Part shown: positions 34,721-41,390 of the stretch, piece by piece
How the letters are laid out: the number at the start of each line of letters is the position of its first letter
How positions within the stretch are numbered: the first letter of the stretch is position 1
Assembly: GCF_030398385.1 (NCBI RefSeq)
Contig: NZ_JAOAOQ010000014.1
Span: forward strand, 76,606 to 140,605
DNA length: 64,000 bases
DNA from: Aquibium sp. ELW1220
GTDB taxonomy: Bacteria; Pseudomonadota; Alphaproteobacteria; Rhizobiales; Rhizobiaceae
Direction of reading: 5' to 3'
The notes under the pieces: generated by a model
The model's input: only the letters and a program-made list of their open reading frames with translations
What the model was told of the DNA's origin: nothing
Database searches by the model: none
Made by a program: the position numbers and the translations under genes

Positions 34721-35983
34721 ATGAGAATGCTTCTGCTTTCGGGCACCGTGCTCGCCGCCATCGGTGCGGCGATGCTGCCCGCCAGGGCCGCCGACTGCGA
34801 CATCACCGTCGGTCTCGTCATGGAACTGACCGGACCGGCTGGCGCCTACGGCCAGGCCGGCGCCAAGGCCGTCGAAATGGCCTTCCGCGACTTCAACGAC
34901 GCCGGCGGCGTCGGCGGCTGCAAGCTCGTGACCGACACGCGCGACAGCCAGAGCCAGGGCAACGTCGCCGTCGACCAGGCGACCCAGCTCGTCAACATCA
35001 CCAAGGTGCCGGTGATCATCGGCGGCATCATCTCGTCGGTGTCGATCCCGATCCTGACCTCGGTCACCGCGCTGGCCAACGTCGTGCAGGTGTCGCCCGC
35101 CTCGTCCTCGCCGACGCTGACCCAGCTCGGCCGCGACGGCAAGACCAACGGCATGTTCTTCCGCACCATCACGTCCGACGCTCTGCAGGGCACGGCAGCG
35201 GCGAAATATGCGCTCGATCAGGGGCTGAAGAAGCTCGCGATCATCCACGTCAACAACGACTTCGGCGTGAACATGGTCAAGGAGTTCTCGGCAGCCTTCG
35301 AGAAGCTCGGCGGGACGATCACCTCGGTAACGGCCTACAACGACAAGCAGGCGAGCTACACCGCCGAAGCCAATGCGGCGATGGCCGGCGAGCCGGACGC
35401 GCTCTACCTCGTCTCCTATCCGGTCGACGGCGCCACGATCGCCCGCGCCTGGATCTCGAACGGCGGGCCGCAGAAGTTCCTGCTCAATGACGGCATGAAC
35501 TCCACCGACTTCATCCAGGCCGTCGGCGCGCAGTACCTGAACGACGCCTACGGCACCTCCTCCGGCACCGCCGAGACGGCGTCGACCAAGTATTTCTACG
35601 AGAACTTCGAGGCATTCTCCGGCTCCATCAAGCCGGACGCACCGGCAGCCGACCGCTCCTATGACGCCGGCGCGATCGTCGCGCTCGCCATCGCCAAGGC
35701 CGGCAAGGCCGAGTCGGCGGCGATCAAGGCGGCGATCCCGCAGGTCGTTTCGGCGGACGGCGAGCCGATCTATGCCGGCAAGGCCGAGTTCGAGAAGGCG
35801 CTCGGCCTGATCAAGGACGGCAAGGCGATCAAGTACGAGGGCGTGATCGGACCGGTGTCCTTCGACCAGTACGGCGACATCACCGGCCCGTTCCGGCTGT
35901 GGCGCATCCAGAACGGCGAGGTGACCACGGTCGGCCAGGTGAGCGCAGCCGAAGTCACCGCGATCAAGGACGGCATGAAGTAG
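34721..35983 (+). CDS. Branched-chain amino acid-type ABC substrate-binding protein (LivK-like)
   Basis: 420 aa from ATG 34721 with AGAGGGAG upstream. Signal peptide (residues 1-24, LPARAADC). Type I periplasmic binding fold: ITVGLVMELTGPAGAYGQAGAKAVEMAFRDFNDAGGVGGCKLVTDTRDSQSQGNVAVDQATQLV. The ligand contact segment PASSSPTLTQLGRDGKTNGMFFRTITSD and LAIIHVNNDFGVNMVKEF are family-like. It should deliver substrate to LivHM. On the GntR strand rather than with livGFHM, but all are within 8 kb. A terminator follows. Confidence 0.93.
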   Translation: MRMLLLSGTVLAAIGAAMLPARAADCDITVGLVMELTGPAGAYGQAGAKAVEMAFRDFNDAGGVGGCKLVTDTRDSQSQGNVAVDQATQLVNITKVPVIIGGIISSVSIPILTSVTALANVVQVSPASSSPTLTQLGRDGKTNGMFFRTITSDALQGTAAAKYALDQGLKKLAIIHVNNDFGVNMVKEFSAAFEKLGGTITSVTAYNDKQASYTAEANAAMAGEPDALYLVSYPVDGATIARAWISNGGPQKFLLNDGMNSTDFIQAVGAQYLNDAYGTSSGTAETASTKYFYENFEAFSGSIKPDAPAADRSYDAGAIVALAIAKAGKAESAAIKAAIPQVVSADGEPIYAGKAEFEKALGLIKDGKAIKYEGVIGPVSFDQYGDITGPFRLWRIQNGEVTTVGQVSAAEVTAIKDGMK

Positions 35984-36013
35984 CCTCCGACCCCGATAGA
36001 CGACGAAACGACA

Positions 36014-36046
36014 CGCCCGCGCGGAAACTCTCCGCGCGGGCGTTTG
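36014..36046 (+). terminator. Rho-independent terminator after the binding-protein gene
   Basis: 12-bp perfect stem CGCCCGCGCGGA / TCCGCGCGGGCG with a 5-nt loop followed by GTTT-like tail; 31 bp after the stop. It also separates this unit from the convergent nucleotidyltransferase gene. Confidence 0.82.
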
Positions 36047-36094
36047 CTTACACATCACTCGCCATCGTCCGCGCAGTGGAGAGGGCCGCGTCCG

Positions 36095-37111
36095 CTATAC
36101 CTGAAGCAGGCGGCGATAGACGTGGCGCTGGGCGAGCAGGCGCCAGCGGTTGGGGCTCTTGGCGGCAAGCACCATCGGCGACGTGATGAGCCGCCGCTCC
36201 AGGCGGGCGATGCCCCGCGGCGCCATCGTCCCGGCCAGCGCTGCCGACGTCGTGCAGCCGTAGAGTTCGCTGGCCAGTCGCAGCATGGTGTAGACCGGCA
36301 GGGCAGCGCCGCTGGCCTGCGCCCGCTCGGCCAGTTCGCCGGGGTCGACACCGCTGCGCGCCACCATCAGCCCGTCGACCACATATTGCAGACGACCGAA
36401 CAGATGCGACGTCGCACCATGCAGGGCGGCCAGCACGAGTCGCGCGGCCGGCGTGACGCCCTGGCCGTCCTTGCCGGCGTGCAGGTCGTAGGTGAGGCTG
36501 AGGCGGCGGCGGAGCTCCGGCGTGTGGACGAGATCGGTATGCACTTCGACGAGGACGGTGCCGGTGGCTCCCGGCGCGCCGTTGATCCATTGCCGTTCGG
36601 CATAGTCGGCCGCGTGGCGCTCGTGTCCGTGCGGGACGAACCCCTTCCGGCTCAAGATGGCACCGAGGGCCTCCGCAGCCTCCGCGCGCACGAGGATGTC
36701 GACATCGCCGAAGGATCGCAGGTGCACGCCGCCATAGGCGTTCTCGGCAAAGTCGATGCCTTTCACGATGACCGCGGGAAAGCCGGCGAGGTCCTGGCGG
36801 ATGGCTCGCGCCACCGCGGCGACCTGCATGGTGGGCGCGATGATCTCGCTGCGCTCGGCGCGGACGCGTTCGGACAGGGCGCCGGCGGCCGCCTCCCTCC
36901 CCGCACCCGCCAGCAGGGCCGCCGGGTCGTCGCGCAGCAGCCTGAGCAGGTTGTAATGGACCGCCAGATGGACATTGTGGCGCACGGCTTCGTAGAGCAG
37001 GGCGTCGACCGCCCGCGCGTCATCGGCCGGCAGCGGGGCCGCCGGCCAATGTCCGTTCAGGCCGGCCGGATCCGACAGCCGCGCCAGCCACGCATCGATC
37101 GACCGGCTCAT
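36095..37111 (-). CDS. Nucleotidyltransferase family protein of the lasso-like RiPP locus
   Basis: 338 aa from ATG 37111. Nucleotidyltransferase fold core: FPAVIVKGIDFAENAY then LRSFGDVDILVR, in which Asp136 and Asp138 form the catalytic DxD. The pattern matches the uncharacterised nucleotidyltransferase family (NTP_transf_5-like) seen next to HPr-kinase homologues in lasso peptide and polysaccharide clusters. The rest is helical (LVEVHTDLVHTPELRRRLSL, LVLAALHGATSHLFGRLQYVVDGL). Divergent from pqqD-B2-hprK with a 371-bp gap. It could modify the peptide after phosphorylation, or act elsewhere; family-level call is firm, substrate is inference. Confidence 0.82.
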   Translation of the reverse strand: MSRSIDAWLARLSDPAGLNGHWPAAPLPADDARAVDALLYEAVRHNVHLAVHYNLLRLLRDDPAALLAGAGREAAAGALSERVRAERSEIIAPTMQVAAVARAIRQDLAGFPAVIVKGIDFAENAYGGVHLRSFGDVDILVRAEAAEALGAILSRKGFVPHGHERHAADYAERQWINGAPGATGTVLVEVHTDLVHTPELRRRLSLTYDLHAGKDGQGVTPAARLVLAALHGATSHLFGRLQYVVDGLMVARSGVDPGELAERAQASGAALPVYTMLRLASELYGCTTSAALAGTMAPRGIARLERRLITSPMVLAAKSPNRWRLLAQRHVYRRLLQV

Positions 37112-37482
37112 GTCTGTCCCTCCCCTCCGGCGTCGCCCTTGCCGGGCTTGCCGCTCCCACACATCACCCTGCCGCGGAACGACATCGACACCAGACGCCG
37201 GTGCGGGCAGGCGCGCGGCGGGATCGCGTCGATCCGCCCCGGCCGCTGTCGGTCGTTTCCGCCGGGCCTGTGGCCGCCACAGGTTGGGGATATTGCACGG
37301 CTCGTCGCGAAGCGGCAACCGCCGGTGGGCACGGGCTCGGGTTCTCGCGAAGTCCGCGGCAGCGGTGGACCGGTAGTGTCCATGTCCACGGCGTGACGAT
37401 GCATGGTCGCGACAGCTAGCCGGCCACGGCGTCATCTGTTATCGCATGCTCAACAAGAATTTCATCTTCAGGGAGACTGCGA
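37112..37482. promoter_or_regulatory. Divergent intergenic region between nucleotidyltransferase and PqqD genes
   Basis: 371 bp with no convincing gene. It should hold promoters for both directions. I found no clear paired -35/-10 boxes or strong palindrome; AGGGAGA at 37470-37476 is the ribosome site of the pqqD-like gene. Confidence 0.4.
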
Positions 37483-37779
37483 ATGACGGATATGACTTCC
37501 GCCGGCGAGGACGTCTACAGGCTGGCCGAGGATGTTTCGCTCCAGCCGCTGGGCGACGGCGAAGGGGGCGTGGTGCTCATGCTCAAATCCGGGGAGATCT
37601 ATACCGTGAACGACACGACGCTCGACTTTCTGTCGAAGCTCGACGGCGCGCGCAGCCTTCGCGCCTGCGCCGAAGCGATCGCCGCGGTCTACGACGTCGA
37701 CGCGGCGACGGCGATGTCGGACCTTGCCGAAATTGCCGCCGATCTCTCCTCCGAGCAGATCGTCATAAGGGTGGCATGA
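37483..37779 (+). CDS. PqqD family protein (lasso-type B1, RiPP recognition element)
   Basis: 98 aa, the usual length of stand-alone PqqD/RRE proteins. Pattern: VYRLAEDVSLQPLGDGEGGVVLMLKSGEIYTVNDTTLDFLSKLDG, with winged-helix strands and LNxTxxxIW-like NDTTLDFLSKLDG, then helices ARSLRACAEAIAAVYDVDAATAMSDLAEIAADL. In lasso and other RiPP pathways this domain binds the leader peptide, recognising the Y-P-L motif, and presents it to the peptidase. First gene of a three-gene overlapping operon; the B2 gene starts by ATGA overlap. Five matching leader peptides are encoded 1.6-2.5 kb downstream on the other strand. Confidence 0.9.
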   Translation: MTDMTSAGEDVYRLAEDVSLQPLGDGEGGVVLMLKSGEIYTVNDTTLDFLSKLDGARSLRACAEAIAAVYDVDAATAMSDLAEIAADLSSEQIVIRVA

Positions 37780-38243
37780 ACCCGTTCCCGCCGGTCGCTG
37801 TGCCGTTTCCCGCCAGCGTCTGGATCGCGGCGCGGCTGCTGCCGGCCTGTGTCGGATCGTCGGAACTCGACCGATTGCTCGCCATGGCGACACCGCCGCC
37901 GGGGACCTCCGCCTATCGCGAATTCAGCGCGCGCGCCATCGTATCGGCCGTCAAGCGCGCGGCGCGGCGTCCCTGGGTGATGCGGGATCGCCGCTGCCTG
38001 CGCGAGGGCCTGCTGGCGTTCCGCTATCTCAGCCTGGCCGGCCATCGGCCGCTCCTGCACTTCGCCCTGGAGCCGGCTTCGCTGAAAGACCGGAAAATGT
38101 CGGCCCACTGCTGGGTGACGGTCGACGACGAGGTTCTGATGAACCCGCCGACGCCGACGATGATGACGTTGTTTGCATGGGATGGTGCACGCATGACGAG
38201 ACCCGGGGGCGCAGTGGAAGCCACGGTGCATGCCCATGACTGA
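37776..38243 (+). CDS. Lasso peptide biosynthesis B2-type leader peptidase (transglutaminase-like)
   Basis: 155 aa from ATG 37776. B2 cysteine-protease features: DRRCLREGLLAFRYLSLAGHRPLLHFAL with candidate nucleophile Cys74, then MSAHCWVTVDDEVLMNPP with His111 and Asp117/118 to complete the triad, in the order usual for the family. The N-terminal helices (SAYREFSARAIVSAVKRAARR) are as in B2 proteins. With the PqqD-like B1 partner it should remove leader peptides after the Thr at position -2. Coupled by overlap to the genes before and after. Confidence 0.9.
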   Translation: MNPFPPVAVPFPASVWIAARLLPACVGSSELDRLLAMATPPPGTSAYREFSARAIVSAVKRAARRPWVMRDRRCLREGLLAFRYLSLAGHRPLLHFALEPASLKDRKMSAHCWVTVDDEVLMNPPTPTMMTLFAWDGARMTRPGGAVEATVHAHD

Positions 38244-39225
38244 GATGCATCGCGTCGCGTTCGATTTCCACGGCGCAGGCCTCGTCACAGAAGCCCCGCG
38301 CGGTTCCTGGACCGCGGGCATGCAGGACAGCTTCCGGTGGTACGTCACCGAAGAGGCGCCGGAACCGGCGTTCCGGCTCACCGTGCACGAGGATGAAACT
38401 CCGAGGGTGCCTGCGCACATTCCGCTGACATGGACCGGAACGCTGCAGGAACGCGACACCGGCCGGATGTACGAGACGGAAACGCTGTGGGCGCTGGAGG
38501 TCGAGAACCATGGCTACATCCTGATCGACCATGCGGCCGCGAGCGCCGAACTCGTGATGCGGCGGGGCAGCGAACGGGCCTTCACGATGACGCCGATCGT
38601 CGCGGTCCTCAGCGCCGCGCTGCAGGCGCGCGGCCAGCACATCGTGCATGGCGCGAGCCTCGGCTGCCGCGACGGCGACGGCGCGATCCTGATCTGCGCG
38701 CCCTCCGGTTTCGGCAAGACGACGACGTCGCTCGCGCTCGCCCGCGAGGGCTTCCGGCTCTTTGCCGACGACGTCAGCATGATCGTTTCGCGAACCGAAG
38801 CATCGGGTCCGCGGATCTGGGGCCTGCCGAACTGGCTGCGGATCCACCGCAAGACGCTGGAGATGCTGCCCTGGCTCGGACCGCTGCCGGATAAATGGAA
38901 TTCCGAGGACGAACAGGCCGTGGCGCTGCACGCGTTGGAAGGTATCCTGCCTGTGGGTAAGACGACGCCCGCGCCGCTTCGGGCGGTGATCGTCATCGGC
39001 ACGCGGGCGGAACGGCATGCGGTGGTTCCGCTGGCGCGCGCGGACGCGCTGGTCCGGCTTGCGAAAGACAATGTGTCGAGCAGCGCAGTGGGCGTTACGC
39101 CATGGCATCGGCGGCAGTTTGCTGCCTATGCGGAGGCGCTGTCGTCCTGCCCCGTGTTCGAACTGCACGCCGGGACCGACCTGCCGTCGCTCGCCGATGC
39201 CGTGGACGCCGCCATCGCGCGATGA
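38236..39225 (+). CDS. HPr kinase/phosphorylase-like protein of the RiPP locus
   Basis: 329 aa from ATG 38236 (ATG 38230 is two codons upstream). C-terminal kinase domain: QHIVHGASLGCRDGDGAILICAPSGFGKTTTSLALAREGFRLFADDVSMIV, with P-loop SGFGKTTTS (residues about 157-165) and the HprK DD pair, then a GLPNWLRIHRKTLEML segment. The N-terminal about 130 residues are a beta-rich domain without HPr-specific features. HprK homologues in lasso clusters phosphorylate precursor peptides (paeninodin kinase acts on a C-terminal Ser). One precursor here ends in Ser and two in Thr. Start overlaps the B2 gene stop. Confidence 0.86.
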   Translation: MTEMHRVAFDFHGAGLVTEAPRGSWTAGMQDSFRWYVTEEAPEPAFRLTVHEDETPRVPAHIPLTWTGTLQERDTGRMYETETLWALEVENHGYILIDHAAASAELVMRRGSERAFTMTPIVAVLSAALQARGQHIVHGASLGCRDGDGAILICAPSGFGKTTTSLALAREGFRLFADDVSMIVSRTEASGPRIWGLPNWLRIHRKTLEMLPWLGPLPDKWNSEDEQAVALHALEGILPVGKTTPAPLRAVIVIGTRAERHAVVPLARADALVRLAKDNVSSSAVGVTPWHRRQFAAYAEALSSCPVFELHAGTDLPSLADAVDAAIAR

Positions 39226-39380
39226 AGCCGGTCTCGAACGGGGCAGGTCCGCCGACCGAATGCCACCGAACGCCTCGTCCGCAAAAAGACAATGGCGCGC
39301 GACATGGCTGCCGCACGCGGGAGGCATTCGCCTACCGGCATCAACCGGCAGGCGTCAGGACGGCGATCGAAACTCGCCCG

Positions 39381-39476
39381 TCAGGATGGGGTCCAGATCA
39401 CGGTCACCGATCCAGCGGTGATCGCACCGAGCTTTCCACGCCTGGACAGGACGGGCTTTTCGTAGGTCTTCTTCAT
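39381..39476 (-). CDS. Lasso-leader RiPP precursor peptide A1
   Basis: 31 aa, starts MKKTYEKPVL. Leader matches YxxPxLxxxGxxxxxT (Tyr5, Pro8, Leu10, Gly14, Thr20), the motif recognised by lasso B1 proteins. If cut after residue 21, as lasso leaders are (Thr at -2), the core is GSVTVIWTPS: ten residues, Gly first, no Asp/Glu at positions 7-9 for macrolactam formation, C-terminal Ser. AGGAGG ribosome site 5 nt before ATG, identical in sequence to that of A4. Convergent with the HPr-kinase-like gene. Confidence 0.85.
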   Translation of the reverse strand: MKKTYEKPVLSRRGKLGAITAGSVTVIWTPS

Positions 39477-39680
39477 TGCATCCTCCTAAGTGAACTTACC
39501 GAGAACAATCTCTGCCTCTCGGACTTCCGCCCGACAGACACCCTGGTCGCAGTATCGCTTCCCACCTCTCGGTCCTGACATCACATCAGGACATCACCGA
39601 GAAAAGGACGCGAGGTATACCTTCGGTTGGCGACGCAACATCGCCACCTTTCACGACTCACTCGCAGGAACAGCCCGGCC

Positions 39681-39773
39681 TCAGGGCATTCCGATCAACG
39701 TCACGGCGTTTGCCGTGACCGATCCAAGCTTGCCGCGTTTCGAGAGAACCGGCTTTTCGTAGGTCTTCTTCAT
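39681..39773 (-). CDS. Lasso-leader RiPP precursor peptide A2
   Basis: 30 aa, starts MKKTYEKPVL and keeps Tyr5, Pro8, Leu10, Gly14 and Thr20. Predicted core after residue 21: NAVTLIGMP, nine residues, no acidic residue, Gly in place of the Trp found in A1, A3 and A4, and C-terminal Pro. Ribosome site AGGGGG about 5 nt upstream. A 204-bp non-coding stretch separates it from A1. Confidence 0.85.
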   Translation of the reverse strand: MKKTYEKPVLSKRGKLGSVTANAVTLIGMP

Positions 39774-39845
39774 GACGCCCCCTGCTCAAAGACAGACCCG
39801 AAACCGAGCGGGCCAAAAGAACCAATCAGAACCAGCCACCGACGG

Positions 39846-39944
39846 CTACGGGAGCGGAACCCAGATCAGCGTCACCTTCGCCGCCGTTACGGCGCCAAGA
39901 GAGCCGCGCTTCGCGAGCGTGGGCTTTTCGTAGCTTTTCTTCAT
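39846..39944 (-). CDS. Lasso-leader RiPP precursor peptide A3
   Basis: 32 aa, starts MKKSYEKPTL with the same leader positions (Tyr5, Pro8, Leu10, Gly14, Thr20). Predicted core AKVTLIWVPLP, eleven residues; shares VTLIWVP with A4. No acidic residue. GGGAG ribosome site. The gene lies 72 bp upstream of A2, with A4 39 bp further upstream. Confidence 0.85.
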   Translation of the reverse strand: MKKSYEKPTLAKRGSLGAVTAAKVTLIWVPLP

Positions 39945-39983
39945 GTCGTCTCCCAACAAATGATCGAAAAGCACCGACAACGA

Positions 39984-40082
39984 CTAAGTAACCGGCACCC
40001 AGATGAGCGTTACCGGCACCGCGGTGACGGCGCCGAGAGTGCCGCGCTTCGAGAACTCGGGCTTTGCATAAGGCTTCTTCAT
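39984..40082 (-). CDS. Lasso-leader RiPP precursor peptide A4
   Basis: 32 aa, starts MKKPYAKPEF; Phe replaces Leu10 of the leader motif while Tyr5, Pro8, Gly14 and Thr20 remain. Predicted core VPVTLIWVPVT, eleven residues, C-terminal Thr, no acidic residue. Ribosome site AGGAGG followed by ATGCA before the start, the same 11 bases as for A1, pointing to duplication. Confidence 0.85.
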   Translation of the reverse strand: MKKPYAKPEFSKRGTLGAVTAVPVTLIWVPVT

Positions 40083-40192
40083 TGCATCCTCCTACTGGTC
40101 AATTCGATCAAGACGTCGCGCAGATGGAATTCAAAAAGACTTCAAACACTCGATACTCCGCACGCGAACGAAAGGAACCGGGCCAGGGTCGA

Positions 40193-40288
40193 TCAGGTGA
40201 CGTTCACGACCGTGATCGCGATGTCAGCCGTTCTTCGACCCAACCTGCCCTGCCGCAGAAGGACCGGCTTTTCGTACGGCCTTTTCAT
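40193..40288 (-). CDS. Lasso-leader RiPP precursor peptide A5 (divergent copy)
   Basis: 31 aa, starts MKRPYEKPVL with Tyr5, Pro8, Leu10, Gly14 and Thr20 kept, but the leader end is RRTA rather than [AS][IV]TA. Predicted core DIAITVVNVT: lacks Trp and Pro, keeps a Thr at core position 5 and ends in Thr. Ribosome site is weak (GGTCGGG directly before ATG). It is the first peptide gene after the DUF6065-like gene, 100 bp away. It may be a diverged or decaying copy. Confidence 0.75.
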   Translation of the reverse strand: MKRPYEKPVLLRQGRLGRRTADIAITVVNVT

Positions 40289-40388
40289 CCCGACCATTCC
40301 CCAGCGTCCCCGATTCACGTCTCTATCGTCTCAAGCATAGATCACGCCGCGCATGTATTCAACAAGCCGTCGAAATTAATCCCGACAA

Positions 40389-41147
40389 TCACTCTGCCGC
40401 GGGTTCTTTCGTCCTTCTGTCGGCGAAGAGGGCAAGCCTTTGCCTGGTCCGGTGATCGGCCGGTGCGATCTTGACACCGGTGACGTCCTGGCCGCGCCGG
40501 TAGTGGCCCGGCCAGCGCTGCTCGCGCTCGGGCGAGCCGGGTTCCTGGAGCGCAGCCTGGAAGGCGCGGCGTCTGGTGCGCCACTCGTCCATGTAGCTTG
40601 CAACCTCCGGATCGTCCGAGACGCGCTTCATCTCGGGCTCGAAGGCCTCCAGTTCGCCGCGGCGCATCGGAAAGACCTGCACCAGCGGATCGCCCTTGCG
40701 GAACCGCACCGCGTGGTTGGGGCGCGTGATCTGCCAGTGCATCGCGATGGACGAGAGCAGCCAGTCGGTTTCGGCCGTGCCCGAAAGGGGGGAGGCGCCG
40801 TCGACGGGCATGTTCGGCGGGCCCTGCATCACGAGGTCGTAGCCCGGTTCGGTGCGGAACACCGCCGGGAAGGAAAAGGTGACGATGCCGAAGCCGAAAT
40901 GGCTGACGATGCGGTGATTGCCGGGCTCGTCGGGGAGGATCGCGAGGCAATCGGGGTGGTCGCCGCCGTTCCATATGGCGGTGAACCCGACCGGCGAGCA
41001 GATTTCCCAGCCGTGCTGGTTGGCGATCATCATCGGCAGACAGCCATAGGCGAAGCCCTTGTTGAGCTTCGACATCCAGGCCCTTTCGGCACGCGCGGGA
41101 CGGATGTCGAGGTCATGGCCGTCCTCGACATAGGCGGTGAATTTCAT
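40389..41147 (-). CDS. DUF6065 family-like protein upstream of the precursor genes
   Basis: 252 aa, no signal peptide or TM segment. Segments such as LDIRPARAERAWMSKLNKGFAYGCLPMMIANQHGWEICSPVGFTAIWNGG (residues about 13-62), GIVTFSFPAVFRTEPGYDLVMQGPPN, and RKGDPLVQVFPM look like the DUF6065 family; no biochemical role is known to me. The beta-rich look is compatible with a cupin-like or dioxygenase-like fold, but metal ligands cannot be assigned with confidence. It is on the same strand as A5-A1 and about 100 bp upstream of A5, so it may be co-transcribed and modify or sense the peptides. Confidence 0.7.
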   Translation of the reverse strand: MKFTAYVEDGHDLDIRPARAERAWMSKLNKGFAYGCLPMMIANQHGWEICSPVGFTAIWNGGDHPDCLAILPDEPGNHRIVSHFGFGIVTFSFPAVFRTEPGYDLVMQGPPNMPVDGASPLSGTAETDWLLSSIAMHWQITRPNHAVRFRKGDPLVQVFPMRRGELEAFEPEMKRVSDDPEVASYMDEWRTRRRAFQAALQEPGSPEREQRWPGHYRRGQDVTGVKIAPADHRTRQRLALFADRRTKEPAAE

Positions 41148-41355
41148 TCCCGTTCCCCCTGGAGGCCTCTCCTTCGAGCCGGGCCTCCTGCATGCGCACG
41201 AGACAACCTATCCCGATGTCGGCATCAATCCGACTGTTCCGAATGCACGATCCCGCAATGCACCGGACGGGCGATCACTTCGCGGAATCTTGGCATGGCG
41301 CCCGCAACACTATCCCCCGGAAGAAGCGCGGGGGTCAATCGTCTTCCGGCTGGTG

Positions 41356-41383
41356 GCGCGGCGTTCCGGCCGGAGCGCCGCGC
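41356..41383. terminator. Stem-loop between the ALDH stop and the DUF6065 start
   Basis: GCGCGGCG (41356-41363) pairs with CGCCGCGC (41376-41383); CCGGCCGG inside extends the stem. It lies just past the aldehyde dehydrogenase stop on the minus strand and may end that operon before the RiPP locus. No T run is seen. Confidence 0.45.
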
Positions 41384-41390
41384 GGCGACT

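Noticed and set aside
37446-37775. Longer version of the B2 peptidase starting upstream of 37776
   Set aside because: This part is an out-of-frame reading of the pqqD-like gene; the family begins at about the MNPF start, and ATGA coupling supports it.
39126-39344. Minus-strand frame of 72 codons overlapping the end of the HPr-kinase-like gene as a further precursor
   Set aside because: It lacks the leader motif and a ribosome site, and is antisense to the kinase gene end.
36000-41200. Lasso peptide biosynthesis with a complete gene set
   Set aside because: No asparagine-synthetase-like cyclase was found on either strand of the window, and no core has Asp/Glu at ring position 7-9, so a complete lasso pathway was not called.
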